Below are positions 36,222-45,790 of a DNA stretch of 59,557 nucleotides, piece by piece. The position numbers and the translations under genes were made by a program. The stretch is taken from NCBI GenBank assembly GCA_023433705.1, contig JAEYUC010000101.1, positions 1-59,557 on the forward strand, given 5' to 3'. The notes under the pieces were generated by a model that saw nothing but the letters and a program-made list of their open reading frames with translations, had not been told where the DNA came from and made no database searches. The stretch comes from Pseudomonadota bacterium. Lineage in GTDB: Bacteria; Pseudomonadota; Gammaproteobacteria; Steroidobacterales; Steroidobacteraceae. Positions within the stretch are counted from its first letter, which is position 1, and each line of letters opens with the position of its first letter.

Positions 36222-38420
36222 TCAGGGCTGGACGGCCCGATAGTCGTCGAACTGCGCCGCGGTCCGATACATGACGAGGCCGCCTTCACCCCGTGAATGC
36301 GTGGTGTCGGTGGCCTCGAGGACGAGGTTGCCGTTCACGTAGCCACGCAGCCGCGAGCCGATCGCCTCGAGGCGCAGCGAATACCAGGTTCCCAGGGTCA
36401 CGGTGAGCGGCGCGGTCGCGAGCACGCCGATGGCGCCGTCGGTGAGTTTGCGCAGCGACACGGTATTCCCGCTGCGCAGCGTCAGGTAGTAGTAGTTCTG
36501 CTCATCGGTGTACCGCGCCATCACGCCGAACCACCGATCGCCGCCGGCGCCGCCCGCGAACGTCGTCGGGCGCGCCCGCACGTTGACCGACTGCCAGTCC
36601 GTCGGCGCTCCGACGCTGTTGCGCGCGTCTCCCGCGACGGAACCCTGGGCGTACACGGAATTCTGGCCGGCCACGATGTTGTGGATCCACTGTGATTGCC
36701 CGCTCGGATTCCACACGTCCATCGGCACCTGGTTCGCGCTGAAATCGTTGGCGTAGAGCGTAGTGGCCGGTGTCGGGCTCACCATCACGTTGTCGAATTC
36801 GGCCGCCGCGCGAAACGTGAGCAGTCCGGCCCGACCGCTCGCGATGTTGCTGTCGCTGGCTTCCAGCAGGAGCCGCCCATCTACATACACGCGATGCCGC
36901 GTGCCGATCGATTCCAGGCGCACGCGGTAACTGCGATTCAGCGTCACCGCGAGCGGCGCGCTGTCCAACGCGGTGAAAGTACCGTTGACCAGTCGCCGCA
37001 GCGATACGCTGCCGGAGGCGCGAATGGTCACGTAGTAGTGGTTCGCGGCATCGCGATAACGCGTCGCGAGCCCGAACCACCGGTCGCTGCCGTTGAAGGC
37101 CGTGGGTTTGATGTCCGCTTCGATCGCCTCGTTGCTCCAGTTCGAAGCCGTGAGCAGCGCCGCGTGCGTGGCCGTGCTCGCGGTTTCGGTCTGGCGCAGC
37201 ACGCGACTCACGCCCGACGGGACGATCGAGAACTGGCTGCCCGAGCTCAGCGTCCAGGCGCTGGGCGACGCGCCAGAAAAAGTGTCCTGGATCGGGCTGG
37301 GCTGAGTGAGGCTCGCTGGCAGTTCGAAAACGCAGGCCTGAGTCTCACAGCCCGCGATCACGCGCCGGCCGCTGACCGCGAACTGGCCGAGCGAAACGCC
37401 GCGGCTCGATGCGAGCGTCGCGGCGTGCACGAACGCGGATCCGCTCGGCGTGTACACGTGGATCACGAACGCCTGCCGGTCCGCGCTCCACGCCGATTGC
37501 AGGATGAAGAGGTCGCTCTTCTTGATGTAGTCGGTGACCCCCGCGCCCATGTGTGCATCGAGCGGCAGCAGCTTTTCGGTTTCCGGCCATGCGCCGCCAG
37601 TCTGTCGCCGATAGACGCGCGTGCCGGAGCGATTCGTACCCGAGATGAACACGTCATCTCCGCGGATCGCCGTTTCGAACCCGAGCGGCGCGGACGTGCT
37701 GTTGGCGATCCTCGTGGAGAACACGAAATCGGTCGGCGGACCCAGGTCGCGGAAGATGGTTACGCTCGGCTCGTCGTTGCTCTCGTCGCTGGTAGGGCTG
37801 AGCACCACCGCGTGGTTGCCGGAGAGGTCCACCGGGCCGCCGCCGAACTCGTCGTCGGAACTGCGGAAATCGGCTTGCATCGTCGAGGTTACAGTCCAGG
37901 CGCCGCTTCCGGGCGAGGTTTCGAGCAGCGTGCCCTTCCAGGTTCCGAACGTGCCGCCGAACAGTACGCGCCCCTGGTCGATCTCGACGTCGTCGCCGGG
38001 TTCATCGATGACGCGGTCGATGGAGGAGCGCACCCAGTCGCCGTTCCGCTTTTCGAAGATGACCAGCGGAACGACCGCAAGCGCGGCGATTCCATTTTGC
38101 ATGGCGAGTCCATCCGGCCAGATGGTGTGGTGGCCATCGTGGTCGGCGTAGAGCTCGCGTACGGGCGTCCAGTTGCCGTTGACGCGTCGGAACAGCCAGA
38201 CCGCCGTGAACATCTCGTCTGCTTCGGACTCGGGGGGTCCCGGAATGAAACGATGGAGGGTGACCAGCGCGTCGTCGCCATCGATTGCGACGTTGCGCGC
38301 AAACGACGGATAAGACGGGTCGGGGTTGTCGATGCGCGCGCGCTCCTCGATGACGAGCGGACGCGCGAGCGCAGCGCCGGTGAACCCGCACGCGGCGAGC
38401 GCGAAAATTATAGTTCTCAT
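36222..38420 (-). CDS. secreted protein with two C-terminal LamG-like domains
   Basis: A 732-residue exported protein with a signal peptide (RTIIFALAACGFTGAALA). Residues of about 25-375 form a repeated beta-rich region that may be a propeller (units with GDDALVTLHRF, GDDVFISGTNR). Two homologous concanavalin-like domains follow, about 380-555 and 560-732; both contain DRWFG, a YY[VL]T[IL]R strand, VSLR[RK]L, and a Y-V-[DN]-G-[RN]-L segment. The pattern suggests carbohydrate or surface binding. A ribosome site GGGGGAGG precedes the ATG. It interrupts the usual holC-valS adjacency, so it is probably an acquired gene. Function not known. Confidence 0.75.
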   Translation of the reverse strand: MRTIIFALAACGFTGAALARPLVIEERARIDNPDPSYPSFARNVAIDGDDALVTLHRFIPGPPESEADEMFTAVWLFRRVNGNWTPVRELYADHDGHHTIWPDGLAMQNGIAALAVVPLVIFEKRNGDWVRSSIDRVIDEPGDDVEIDQGRVLFGGTFGTWKGTLLETSPGSGAWTVTSTMQADFRSSDDEFGGGPVDLSGNHAVVLSPTSDESNDEPSVTIFRDLGPPTDFVFSTRIANSTSAPLGFETAIRGDDVFISGTNRSGTRVYRRQTGGAWPETEKLLPLDAHMGAGVTDYIKKSDLFILQSAWSADRQAFVIHVYTPSGSAFVHAATLASSRGVSLGQFAVSGRRVIAGCETQACVFELPASLTQPSPIQDTFSGASPSAWTLSSGSQFSIVPSGVSRVLRQTETASTATHAALLTASNWSNEAIEADIKPTAFNGSDRWFGLATRYRDAANHYYVTIRASGSVSLRRLVNGTFTALDSAPLAVTLNRSYRVRLESIGTRHRVYVDGRLLLEASDSNIASGRAGLLTFRAAAEFDNVMVSPTPATTLYANDFSANQVPMDVWNPSGQSQWIHNIVAGQNSVYAQGSVAGDARNSVGAPTDWQSVNVRARPTTFAGGAGGDRWFGVMARYTDEQNYYYLTLRSGNTVSLRKLTDGAIGVLATAPLTVTLGTWYSLRLEAIGSRLRGYVNGNLVLEATDTTHSRGEGGLVMYRTAAQFDDYRAVQP

Positions 38421-38536
38421 GGGAGACCTCCCCCGTTCGGAACCGGTACTGAATAGTTAGCTGCAAATGCCGAGCCAGCGGCGAAACGCGCACGCCGGCC
38501 GCGCCAATTCGCAACAGGCGTGCCTAGGAGGTTGCA

Positions 38537-38557
38537 GGCCGGAAAGAATTGCCGGCC
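38537..38557. repeat. GC-rich inverted repeat in holC-secreted protein gap
   Basis: GGCCGG and CCGGCC flank a 9-base AT-rich loop inside the 214-base gap 38421-38634. It lies about 80 bases after the holC stop on the minus strand, so it could end holC transcription, but no T-run follows. I see no gene in the rest of the gap. Confidence 0.35.
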
Positions 38558-38634
38558 CGCATGGAAAATGATTCTGGGGGCGTACGAGCCGCCGACGGCG
38601 GGGCGCGCTGTCGGCTGTTTCCTGCCTTGCCGGC

Positions 38635-39090
38635 TCAGCCATCCCCGCGCACGTTGTGCGTATGCGGCTCCATCGAATTCGCGCGATACGACTTGAAACG
38701 CTCGCGGCCCGCGGCGCGCACCTCGGGGCGGGCGTCGAGGAATTCGGCGATGCGCGCGAAGCGTGCGTGGAACGCGGGCACGGAGGCGCCGAGATTCACC
38801 AGCACCTGCCAGGGATCGTCGGGCGCATCCGCGGGCAGTGGGCCGATGGTTAGCGCGACCGGCGCGACGCAATCGGCGCCTTCGTGATTCACCGTATCGT
38901 GCGGCACGAAGCTGCCGTCGCCGAAGGTCCAGAGCAGTTCGTCGAAGCGCGAAAGGAGGGCGGGATCTTCGAAGAAGACGACGACGCGATGTTTGCCCAG
39001 GTAGGCCTTCTCGGTGACCCGACAGGCGAGTCGCAGGCGCGCGGCTTCGCCGGATTCTTCGGTTACGTAGAAATCGACCCGGGGCGACAT
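38635..39090 (-). CDS. holC: DNA polymerase III chi subunit
   Basis: Chi subunit of the clamp-loader complex, linking it to single-strand binding protein. The 151-residue protein begins PRVDFYVTEESGEAARLRLACR and contains family features AYLGKHRVVVFFEDP, LLWTFGDGSFVPHD and DDPWQVLVNLG. The ATG at 39090 matches the family start. It follows pepA by 28 bases on the same strand, the usual pepA-holC order. The tail HTHNVRGDG is slightly longer than in E. coli. Confidence 0.93.
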   Translation of the reverse strand: MSPRVDFYVTEESGEAARLRLACRVTEKAYLGKHRVVVFFEDPALLSRFDELLWTFGDGSFVPHDTVNHEGADCVAPVALTIGPLPADAPDDPWQVLVNLGASVPAFHARFARIAEFLDARPEVRAAGRERFKSYRANSMEPHTHNVRGDG

Positions 39091-39118
39091 GCGTCCACTG
39101 CGCGCACTCGCGCGGCGA

Positions 39119-40609
39119 TCAGCGAGCCGCGCGACGCAGCAGGAACTCGAGCAGCAAGGCGCTCGGGCGGCCGGTGCTGCCCTTGGCGGCGCCACCCTGG
39201 TAGGCGGTGCCGGCGATGTCGAGATGCGCCCAGGTCAGGTCCTTGGTGAACTTGCCGAGGAACGCCGCCGCGGTGATCGAGCCGCCGTCGCGACCCGCGA
39301 CGTTGGCCATGTCCGCGAAATTGCTCTTGAGCTGCTCGCCGTACTCCTCGGTGAGCGGCATGTGCCAGGCGCGGTCGTCGACCACGCCGCCGCAATCGAC
39401 CAGCTCGCGCGCGAGCGCGTCGTCGTTCGAGAACACGCCGGTATGGTGCACGCCGAGCGCCACGACGATGGCGCCGGTCAGCGTGGCCATGTCGACGACC
39501 ACGGAGGGCTTGAAGCGCCGCGCATAGTTGAGCGCGTCGCACAGGATGAGCCGGCCTTCCGCGTCCGTGTTGAGGATCTCGACCGTGAGACCGGCGGCGC
39601 TCGTGACGATGTCGCCGGGCTTGACCGCGCGGCCGTCCGGCATGTTCTCGCAGGCCGCGACGAGGCCCACGACATTGAGCGGCAGGTTGAGCTCGGCGAC
39701 CGCGTTCATCGTGCCGATGACGCAGGCCGCGCCCGACATGTCGAACTTCATCTCGTCCATGGTCGGCGGATCCTTGAGCGAGATGCCGCCGGTGTCGAAC
39801 GTGATGCCTTTGCCGACCAGGACGACCGGCGCTCCCTTGGCGCGCGGATGTTTGTGCTCGATGACGATGAAGCGCGGCGGCTCCTCGCTGCCCTGCGTGA
39901 CCGCGAGCAGGCAGCCCATCTTCTCGCGCTTGATCTCGGGCAGTCCCAGCACTTTCACGCGCAGCGACTTGTGGGTCTTCGCGAGCCCTTCGGCGGTCTT
40001 GCCCAGGTAGCTCGGGGTGCACACGTTGCCGGGTAGATTGGCGAGGTTGCGCATGAGCGCGGCGCCGCCGGCGAGGGCCTGGCCCTGCGCGAATCCTTTC
40101 TTGATCGCCTGCGCGGACTTGCCGGGCGCCGGAACCGTGACGCGCGCGAGCGCATGCGGCCGGGGCTTCTTGCCGCTCTTGAGGTCGTTCACGCGATACA
40201 TCGCGTTGCCGGTCAGTTCGGCCACGGCGCGGCCGAAGCGTTCGTCGGACTGCAGCTTCTGCGAAGGGCGGGGCAGCGCGAGCGCGAGCGAAGTCACGCG
40301 CGTGCGCAACGACGCGGTGAGCGCGGTGTTGACGGCGCGCCGCCAGGCCTTGCGCGTGAGGTCGGCCTTGGGACCGAGACCGACGAGCAGCACACGCTCG
40401 GCGCGCAATCCTTCGAGGTCGGCGATCAGCCAGGACTCGCCGGCCTTGCCGCTGAAGTCTCCGCGTTTGAGGAGCCTCGAGATCTTTTCCCGGCAGCGCA
40501 GGTCGAGCGCCCGGGCTTCCGAGGAGAGTTCTCCGTCGTCGTGAACGGCGACGGCAAGACAATCGACCGGCAGCTCCGCGAGCGCCTTCGTCCAGATTTC
40601 AAACTGCAT
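39119..40609 (-). CDS. pepA: leucyl aminopeptidase
   Basis: Hexameric M17 metallo-aminopeptidase, 496 residues. The metal-binding region VLVGKGITFDTGGISLK, the signature NTDAEGRLILCDAL, and the ligands in KFDMSGAACVIG are intact, as is the C-terminal WAHLDIAGTAYQG. The N-terminal domain is less conserved, as usual. It is divergent from lptF, 62 bases apart, and co-directional with holC. In E. coli PepA also serves as a DNA-binding accessory factor; nothing here tests that. Confidence 0.96.
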   Translation of the reverse strand: MQFEIWTKALAELPVDCLAVAVHDDGELSSEARALDLRCREKISRLLKRGDFSGKAGESWLIADLEGLRAERVLLVGLGPKADLTRKAWRRAVNTALTASLRTRVTSLALALPRPSQKLQSDERFGRAVAELTGNAMYRVNDLKSGKKPRPHALARVTVPAPGKSAQAIKKGFAQGQALAGGAALMRNLANLPGNVCTPSYLGKTAEGLAKTHKSLRVKVLGLPEIKREKMGCLLAVTQGSEEPPRFIVIEHKHPRAKGAPVVLVGKGITFDTGGISLKDPPTMDEMKFDMSGAACVIGTMNAVAELNLPLNVVGLVAACENMPDGRAVKPGDIVTSAAGLTVEILNTDAEGRLILCDALNYARRFKPSVVVDMATLTGAIVVALGVHHTGVFSNDDALARELVDCGGVVDDRAWHMPLTEEYGEQLKSNFADMANVAGRDGGSITAAAFLGKFTKDLTWAHLDIAGTAYQGGAAKGSTGRPSALLLEFLLRRAAR

Positions 40610-40671
40610 GGTTCGGTTCTTCCCCGGAGGGCGGCCGTGCTTTAAGGTCGCGAAGTGTAACTCAAGTCTGT

Positions 40672-41814
40672 TTGGGTGGGCGTTTGCTGCGGATACTCGA
40701 CCGCTACATCCTGCGTGAAGTCGCCGTCACCTGGCTCGCGGTCACGGGCGTCCTGCTCGCCATATTGCTCACGAACCAGATCGCGAGGGTGTTAGAGCGC
40801 GCGGCGGAAAGCCAGTACCCGCGAGGAGTGGTGCTCGAGCTGATCATGCTCGGGGCGGTCCAGAACCTCGCGTTGATCGTGCCCGTAGGGCTGTTGCTGG
40901 GAATCGTGCTCGGGCTCGGCCGCCTCTACCACGACAGCGAGATGACCGCCGCCCAGGCCTGCGGGGCGGGAACCCGGCCGGTTCTCGGACCCATCCTGGG
41001 CTTCACGGCCGTGCTCGCGGCGCTCATTGCCCTGCTTTCCATGCACATCGCGCCGGCGGCGGCGGCCCGCATGCTCGAGCTGCGCAGCGAAGCCCTGCGG
41101 GCCGGCCAGTTCGCGCCCATCAGCGCGGGACGGTTCCGGATGTTCGGCGGCGGCAGCACGGTGGTGTACGCGCAGGGCGCCGAAAGCGATGGCACGTTGA
41201 CACGCGTCTTCGTCCAGCGGGATCGCGGCGGCCAGATCGAGGTCGCGCTCGCGCAGCGGGCCACACATTCTTATTACGAAGACGGCAACCTCCAGGTGAT
41301 CACGCTCTATGACGGCGAGCGCTTCGAGGGCAAGCCCGGGGAGAGGCGGTTCCGCATCGTGCGTTTCGCGGAGAACAGCATTCCGGTGCGGCTGCCGGCG
41401 TTGTCCGGCGGCGCGGTGGCGCTCGAAGGCCTGCCGACCGCGGTGCTCGCGCAATCCACCGATCCCAAGCTGCGCGCCGAGCTGCATTTCCGCATGGCAT
41501 TCCCGCTCATGGCGGCTGTGCTCGCCGTGATCGCGGTGCCGCTCGCGCGCTTGCGTCCGCGGCAGGGACGTTATGCGCGCGTGGGTTTCGCGGTGCTGAT
41601 CTTCTTCGTGTACATCCAGCTCACGATCGCGGGCAAGATGTGGATCGCGCGCGGCGTCGTGCCCGAGTGGTTAGGGTTGTGGTGGGTGCACGTCATCGTC
41701 GGCGTGCTCGCGGCCGCGATCCTGTTCGTGCCCGGCTATCTTTCGCGCGCGCGTTACCGGCGCAACATGGCCCGCAACCGCCTCCCCGCCGGCGGGCAGG
41801 GTGCGCCGGCATGA
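40672..41814 (+). CDS. lptF: LPS export ABC transporter permease LptF
   Basis: Inner-membrane permease of the LptB2FG complex that extracts lipopolysaccharide. The 380-residue protein has the YjgP/YjgQ start (ILDRYILREVAVTWLAVTGVLLAILLTNQ), three helices, a periplasmic jellyroll (about 130-265), and three C-terminal helices. No ATG is near the start: TTG 40672 is listed, and TTG 40684 (LLRILDRY) is equally good. Its stop overlaps lptG as ATGA. Divergent pepA lies 62 bases away. Confidence 0.94.
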   Translation: MGGRLLRILDRYILREVAVTWLAVTGVLLAILLTNQIARVLERAAESQYPRGVVLELIMLGAVQNLALIVPVGLLLGIVLGLGRLYHDSEMTAAQACGAGTRPVLGPILGFTAVLAALIALLSMHIAPAAAARMLELRSEALRAGQFAPISAGRFRMFGGGSTVVYAQGAESDGTLTRVFVQRDRGGQIEVALAQRATHSYYEDGNLQVITLYDGERFEGKPGERRFRIVRFAENSIPVRLPALSGGAVALEGLPTAVLAQSTDPKLRAELHFRMAFPLMAAVLAVIAVPLARLRPRQGRYARVGFAVLIFFVYIQLTIAGKMWIARGVVPEWLGLWWVHVIVGVLAAAILFVPGYLSRARYRRNMARNRLPAGGQGAPA

Positions 41815-42878
41815 ACCTGCTCGACCGCTACGTGATCCGCGCGATGCTGGGCGGCGTGCTGGTCGTCATGGCCGTGCTGCTCACGCTGCTCGCGCTGTTC
41901 CTGTTCGCGAACCAGCAGGACGACATCGGCATCGGCACCTACACCGCGCTCGATGCCTTCTGGTTCGTGTTGCTCAACATTCCGCAGCAGATCTACGAGC
42001 TGCTGCCGATCGGCGTGCTGATCGGCACCTTGCTCGGACTCGGCCAGCTCGCGCGCGGCAGCGAACTCACGGTGATGCGGGCAGCGGGCGTATCCGTGTG
42101 GCGGATCGCGGGATCTGTCGCCATGGCCGGCCTGCTGCTGGTCGCGCTCGCGGTGTTGTGCGGCGAGTTCCTGGCCCCGCCGCTGCAGTCGATGGCGAAG
42201 CAGCAGAAGGCGCTCAGCAAGTTCTCGAACATCAGTTTCGCGAGCCGCGGCGGCGCCTGGGTGCGCGACGGCAACCTGCTGATCAACGTCATGCAGCAGT
42301 CGGGGCGCGGCGAGTTCGGTGGGATGCGGGTGTTCGAGCTGTCGCCGGATCATCGGCTCGTGGCCATGTCGACCGCGGCCACCGCCACGGTCGAGCCGGA
42401 CGGCAGCTGGCGACTCTCGCAATACGCAACGACGCGCTTCGACGGTGAGGAGATCAAATCGGCGCACGAGTCGAGCCGCGATTTCTCGTCGGCGGTCGGC
42501 GGAGATTTCCTCGGGCTGACGGTGGTCCAGCCGCGCGAGCTCGAGACCCGGGTGCTGTTCGGGCTGATCCGGCACCTGCGCGAAAACGGACTCGATTCCG
42601 CCGCGCAGGAGTTCGCGTTCTGGTCGCGCATCGCGCGCACGACCGCGATCGTGTTCGCGGCCCTGCTGGCCATCCCGTTCGTGTTCGGCAGCCTGCGTTC
42701 GGCGGGATCGGGCGCACGCATGCTGGTCGGCGTGCTGATCGGCGTGTCGTTCTTCTTCGTGCAGCGCACGCTCGAGAGCGGCGCGATCGTGTTCCAGGCG
42801 AGCCCGGTGCTGCTCGCCTGGATGCCGACGGTATTGCTGGCCACCGTGGCGCTGTCCCTCGTCGCGCGCACGCGGTGA
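41811..42878 (+). CDS. lptG: LPS export ABC transporter permease LptG
   Basis: Second permease of the LPS extraction complex, 355 residues. It begins MNLLDRYVIRAMLGGVLVV, has the conserved PQQIYELLPIGVLIGTLLGLGQLARGSELTVMRAAG region, a periplasmic jellyroll (about 135-255), and three C-terminal helices (IARTTAIVFAALLAIPFVFGS onward). The ATG overlaps the lptF stop by 4 bases. The ATPase lptB is not in the window, as is normal. Confidence 0.95.
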   Translation: MNLLDRYVIRAMLGGVLVVMAVLLTLLALFLFANQQDDIGIGTYTALDAFWFVLLNIPQQIYELLPIGVLIGTLLGLGQLARGSELTVMRAAGVSVWRIAGSVAMAGLLLVALAVLCGEFLAPPLQSMAKQQKALSKFSNISFASRGGAWVRDGNLLINVMQQSGRGEFGGMRVFELSPDHRLVAMSTAATATVEPDGSWRLSQYATTRFDGEEIKSAHESSRDFSSAVGGDFLGLTVVQPRELETRVLFGLIRHLRENGLDSAAQEFAFWSRIARTTAIVFAALLAIPFVFGSLRSAGSGARMLVGVLIGVSFFFVQRTLESGAIVFQASPVLLAWMPTVLLATVALSLVARTR

Positions 42879-42897
42879 GGCGTAGCGCCGGCTCCAG

Positions 42898-43914
42898 CTA
42901 CTTGCTCTCGAGCAGGTCTTCCTGCGGCTTGAACAGCGACTCGTACTTGTAGAGTGGGATCTCGAACTCGACGCCCGAGGTTCGGGCCGCGAGGCGTTCG
43001 ACGGTTTGCGTGCCGGGCTTGGGCGCCTCGGACGGAGCTGCCAGTGCGGGGTCGCGCTGCGCCGAGACGCTCACGAAGCCCTTGTCTCCCTCGCGGCGTC
43101 CCGCGAATTCGATGACCTGGCCATCGAAGGTGCGGAACGTTGCCCGATCCGTCGCGGCGGGCGCGGGCGAAGGCGCGGGGCGCACATCGTCGAAGTTCAA
43201 TGACACCAGCGCTCCGGCCTGTCCTTCGAGGGACATCGCGGTGACCGGAGCGCGGCCGCGCGGAACCGGGCTCATGACGAAGTCCGCGTCGGGATTCTCG
43301 CGCTTCAGTAGATAGGCTGGCCCCCTGGCGGGCTTGACCGAGATGTCGTGGACCTGCGCGGCGGGAATGTCCGTGAGCAGGCGGTCTATCCAGCGCTTCT
43401 GGTCCGGATCGACGGTGAGCGTGGGCTGCGCCAGTGCGCTCCCGGCCTCCGCGGGCTTGCGCACGTAGACCGCGCTGCCCTCGGCGGTCTTGCCGACGAT
43501 GAGCGGCCAGGATTTCTTTCCGGCGGCGACCTCGACCAGCGTGCTGGTGGCCGTGGGCGTGTCCGCGGCCTCGACTCCGAGCTTCGGGTAGTTCGCCGGG
43601 TCGCTGGTCTTGCGCTCGACGACTTCGAGGTTCGCGAGCGCGAATGCGAGATCGCGCACCCGCCTTGCATCCGCGGGGTAGTTGCGCTCGACGACGGTCC
43701 ATCCGTCGGACTGGCGTTTCAGGGTGGTGTGGCTGCCGTCGCCGCGCGAGATGCGGATCTCGTCGACTTCCGCGAGCGCGCCGGCCAGATCCGGAAACAC
43801 CCGCTCGCCCGACTGCACCGTCTGCTGGCGCGTGCGGCTCGCGTTGAGCCAGATTCCCGCGGCCAGCAGCACCGCCGCCGAAACGGCGAGGATGGTCAGC
43901 TTCCGCTGGTTCAT
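42898..43914 (-). CDS. DUF4340 domain protein
   Basis: A 338-residue protein with a single N-terminal membrane helix (LTILAVSAAVLLAAGIWL) and a large periplasmic DUF4340 region (for example VFPDLAGALAEVDEIRISRGDG and a later GKTAEGSAVYVRKP). DUF4340 proteins are regularly the last gene of Gld-type ABC operons. The start ATG overlaps the gldG stop (ATGA). Pro/Ala-rich stretches lie in the C-terminal third. It is presumably an accessory subunit or substrate-binding part; the cargo is unknown. Confidence 0.85.
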   Translation of the reverse strand: MNQRKLTILAVSAAVLLAAGIWLNASRTRQQTVQSGERVFPDLAGALAEVDEIRISRGDGSHTTLKRQSDGWTVVERNYPADARRVRDLAFALANLEVVERKTSDPANYPKLGVEAADTPTATSTLVEVAAGKKSWPLIVGKTAEGSAVYVRKPAEAGSALAQPTLTVDPDQKRWIDRLLTDIPAAQVHDISVKPARGPAYLLKRENPDADFVMSPVPRGRAPVTAMSLEGQAGALVSLNFDDVRPAPSPAPAATDRATFRTFDGQVIEFAGRREGDKGFVSVSAQRDPALAAPSEAPKPGTQTVERLAARTSGVEFEIPLYKYESLFKPQEDLLESK

Positions 43915-45788
43915 GACGCCGCTCCCTTGCGCAGCATCGCGATCGCGCTGCGTCGGCGCTTGCGCCACAGCGCCATCGCGACGGCGATGAGCGCGAACAC
44001 GCCGGGCACGACGATGATGTTGACGAACTTCACGCGTGCGCCGAGCCGTTCGATGTCACGGTCGAGCCCGGAGGTGACCGCGCGCAGTTCCTTGCGGATG
44101 CGCAGCTTCTGTTCCTGGAAACGCTCGATCTCGCGCGCCTGGTCTGGCGACAGCAATTCGTCGCCGGGTTGCGCGCTCTGCAGCTTGGTCAGGTTCTCTT
44201 CGGTCTGGCGCAGCTGTTCCTCGAGCTCGAGTTCGGTCGAACGGAATTGCGCGGCCGCCGTGCGGCGCAGGTCCTCGAACTTCTCGAACGGGCGCGAATA
44301 GGACGCGCGGCCGCGAATGCTGATGAGATCCGAGCTGCCGGCGAGATTGTCGAGCGCGTTCCAGACCAGCTTGCCGTTGTCCGCGAAGGACCGCGAAATC
44401 ATCTGGCCGAGGAAGTTGCCCGTCTGCACCCACATGAAGTCGGAGAGCAGGTCGGCGTCGGCGATCACCACGACATTGATCGGCTTGGAGGACGCCTTGA
44501 GTGCATCCGGGGCCGCGGTCGCGCCCTCGGGCGGACCGTCCGGATAGGCGCTGGATGCGGCGCCCGAAATGCGCGCGGCCACGATCTGTTCGCCGCTGGG
44601 CTTGAATCCGTCGCGCAGCGTCGCCGGATCGGTGAGCATCGCGAAGCGCTGGCTCGGCAGCAGGCCCGCCTGCGCGCTCGTGCGGATCAGGGGCTCGAAC
44701 TGCAGCTTGCTGCCTTCCTTCGCCTTCAAACTACCCGCGGTCGCGAGGTTGACGCTGGTGAGCGTGCCCGTGATCACGTCGCGCGCCATGGCCGTGTCGT
44801 CGAGGCCGAGGATCGCGATGTGCTGCGCGGGCGGATCGCCCTCGCGCATCGTCACGCGTAATCCGCGCTCCAGATCGACGACCACCTGGTTGCGGTCGAA
44901 GTCCACGCCCCAGGCCGAGAGCAGGGGTTCGAGGCTGGAGGACTTGTCGGCCGACATGGCAGCCATCGGATTGGAGGGATCGGCGCCCGCCGCATCCGCT
45001 TGTGAATTCGGGTCGACGAATGCGAGCACGTGGCCGCCGCGCATCACGTATTGGTCGATCGCGTACAGGGCCGCGGGTGGCAGGTCCTTCGGGTGAACGA
45101 GGACCAGCACGTCGATGTCGGAGTCGATCTTGCTGACCGAAACGTCGAGGTCGCGCACCGTGTAGAGCTGCTCGACCTGCTGATACACGACCCACGGCGG
45201 ACGCGGACGACCGGTGCGCATGTCGAAGTCGCCCTGCATCGGCAGCGACGACAACCAGCCGACGACCGGGCGTTTGCTGGTGGATAGTCCGTAAATCAGC
45301 TTGGCGACGTCGTATTCGAGCTGTTGCTCGAGCTGCGAGTCCAGGAACGGGATCGACTGCTTGCCGTCGGTGGAATTGGTCGCGGCGAGGCCGAGGTAGA
45401 TGTTTTCCGTGCCGATGCGCATCGGCGAGATACCCATCTCCGTCGCGCGGTCTTCCTCCTCGGTGAACGGTTGCGGGTCGATGACCTTGAGCGTGAGCTT
45501 GCCGTTCGAACGCGCCACCAGGTCCTCGAGCAGCTCGCGCACGCGGATGCCGTAGTTGCGGATCTGCGGATTCGGCGTCGCGGTTCGCTCGGAGAAGAAC
45601 AGGTACAGGTTCACCGGCTCCTGGAGATTGGCGACGATGTTCTTCGTTCCGTCCGAGAGCGTGTAGATGTTGTTTTCGGTGAGATCGATCTGCGCGCCGC
45701 GCAGCAACGTGTTCGCGAGCAGCATGATGCCGATGAACAGCACGCCCACGATGGCGAGTACGCCGGCTCCGATGGTGGATTTCTTCAT
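43911..45788 (-). CDS. Gld-type ABC transporter auxiliary protein (GldG-like)
   Basis: A 625-residue protein of the ABC_transp_aux/GldG family. An N-terminal helix (IVGVLFIGIMLLANTLL) precedes a long extracytoplasmic region with the family start DLTENNIYTLSDGTKNIVANL and FFSERTATP. A coiled coil (about 530-585) and a C-terminal helix (VKFVNIIVVPGVFALIAVAMAL) complete it. It follows the permease by two bases. Homologs in Bacteroidetes serve gliding motility, but in gammaproteobacteria the role is undefined, so no symbol is given. Confidence 0.87.
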   Translation of the reverse strand: MKKSTIGAGVLAIVGVLFIGIMLLANTLLRGAQIDLTENNIYTLSDGTKNIVANLQEPVNLYLFFSERTATPNPQIRNYGIRVRELLEDLVARSNGKLTLKVIDPQPFTEEEDRATEMGISPMRIGTENIYLGLAATNSTDGKQSIPFLDSQLEQQLEYDVAKLIYGLSTSKRPVVGWLSSLPMQGDFDMRTGRPRPPWVVYQQVEQLYTVRDLDVSVSKIDSDIDVLVLVHPKDLPPAALYAIDQYVMRGGHVLAFVDPNSQADAAGADPSNPMAAMSADKSSSLEPLLSAWGVDFDRNQVVVDLERGLRVTMREGDPPAQHIAILGLDDTAMARDVITGTLTSVNLATAGSLKAKEGSKLQFEPLIRTSAQAGLLPSQRFAMLTDPATLRDGFKPSGEQIVAARISGAASSAYPDGPPEGATAAPDALKASSKPINVVVIADADLLSDFMWVQTGNFLGQMISRSFADNGKLVWNALDNLAGSSDLISIRGRASYSRPFEKFEDLRRTAAAQFRSTELELEEQLRQTEENLTKLQSAQPGDELLSPDQAREIERFQEQKLRIRKELRAVTSGLDRDIERLGARVKFVNIIVVPGVFALIAVAMALWRKRRRSAIAMLRKGAAS

Positions 45789-45790
45789 GA

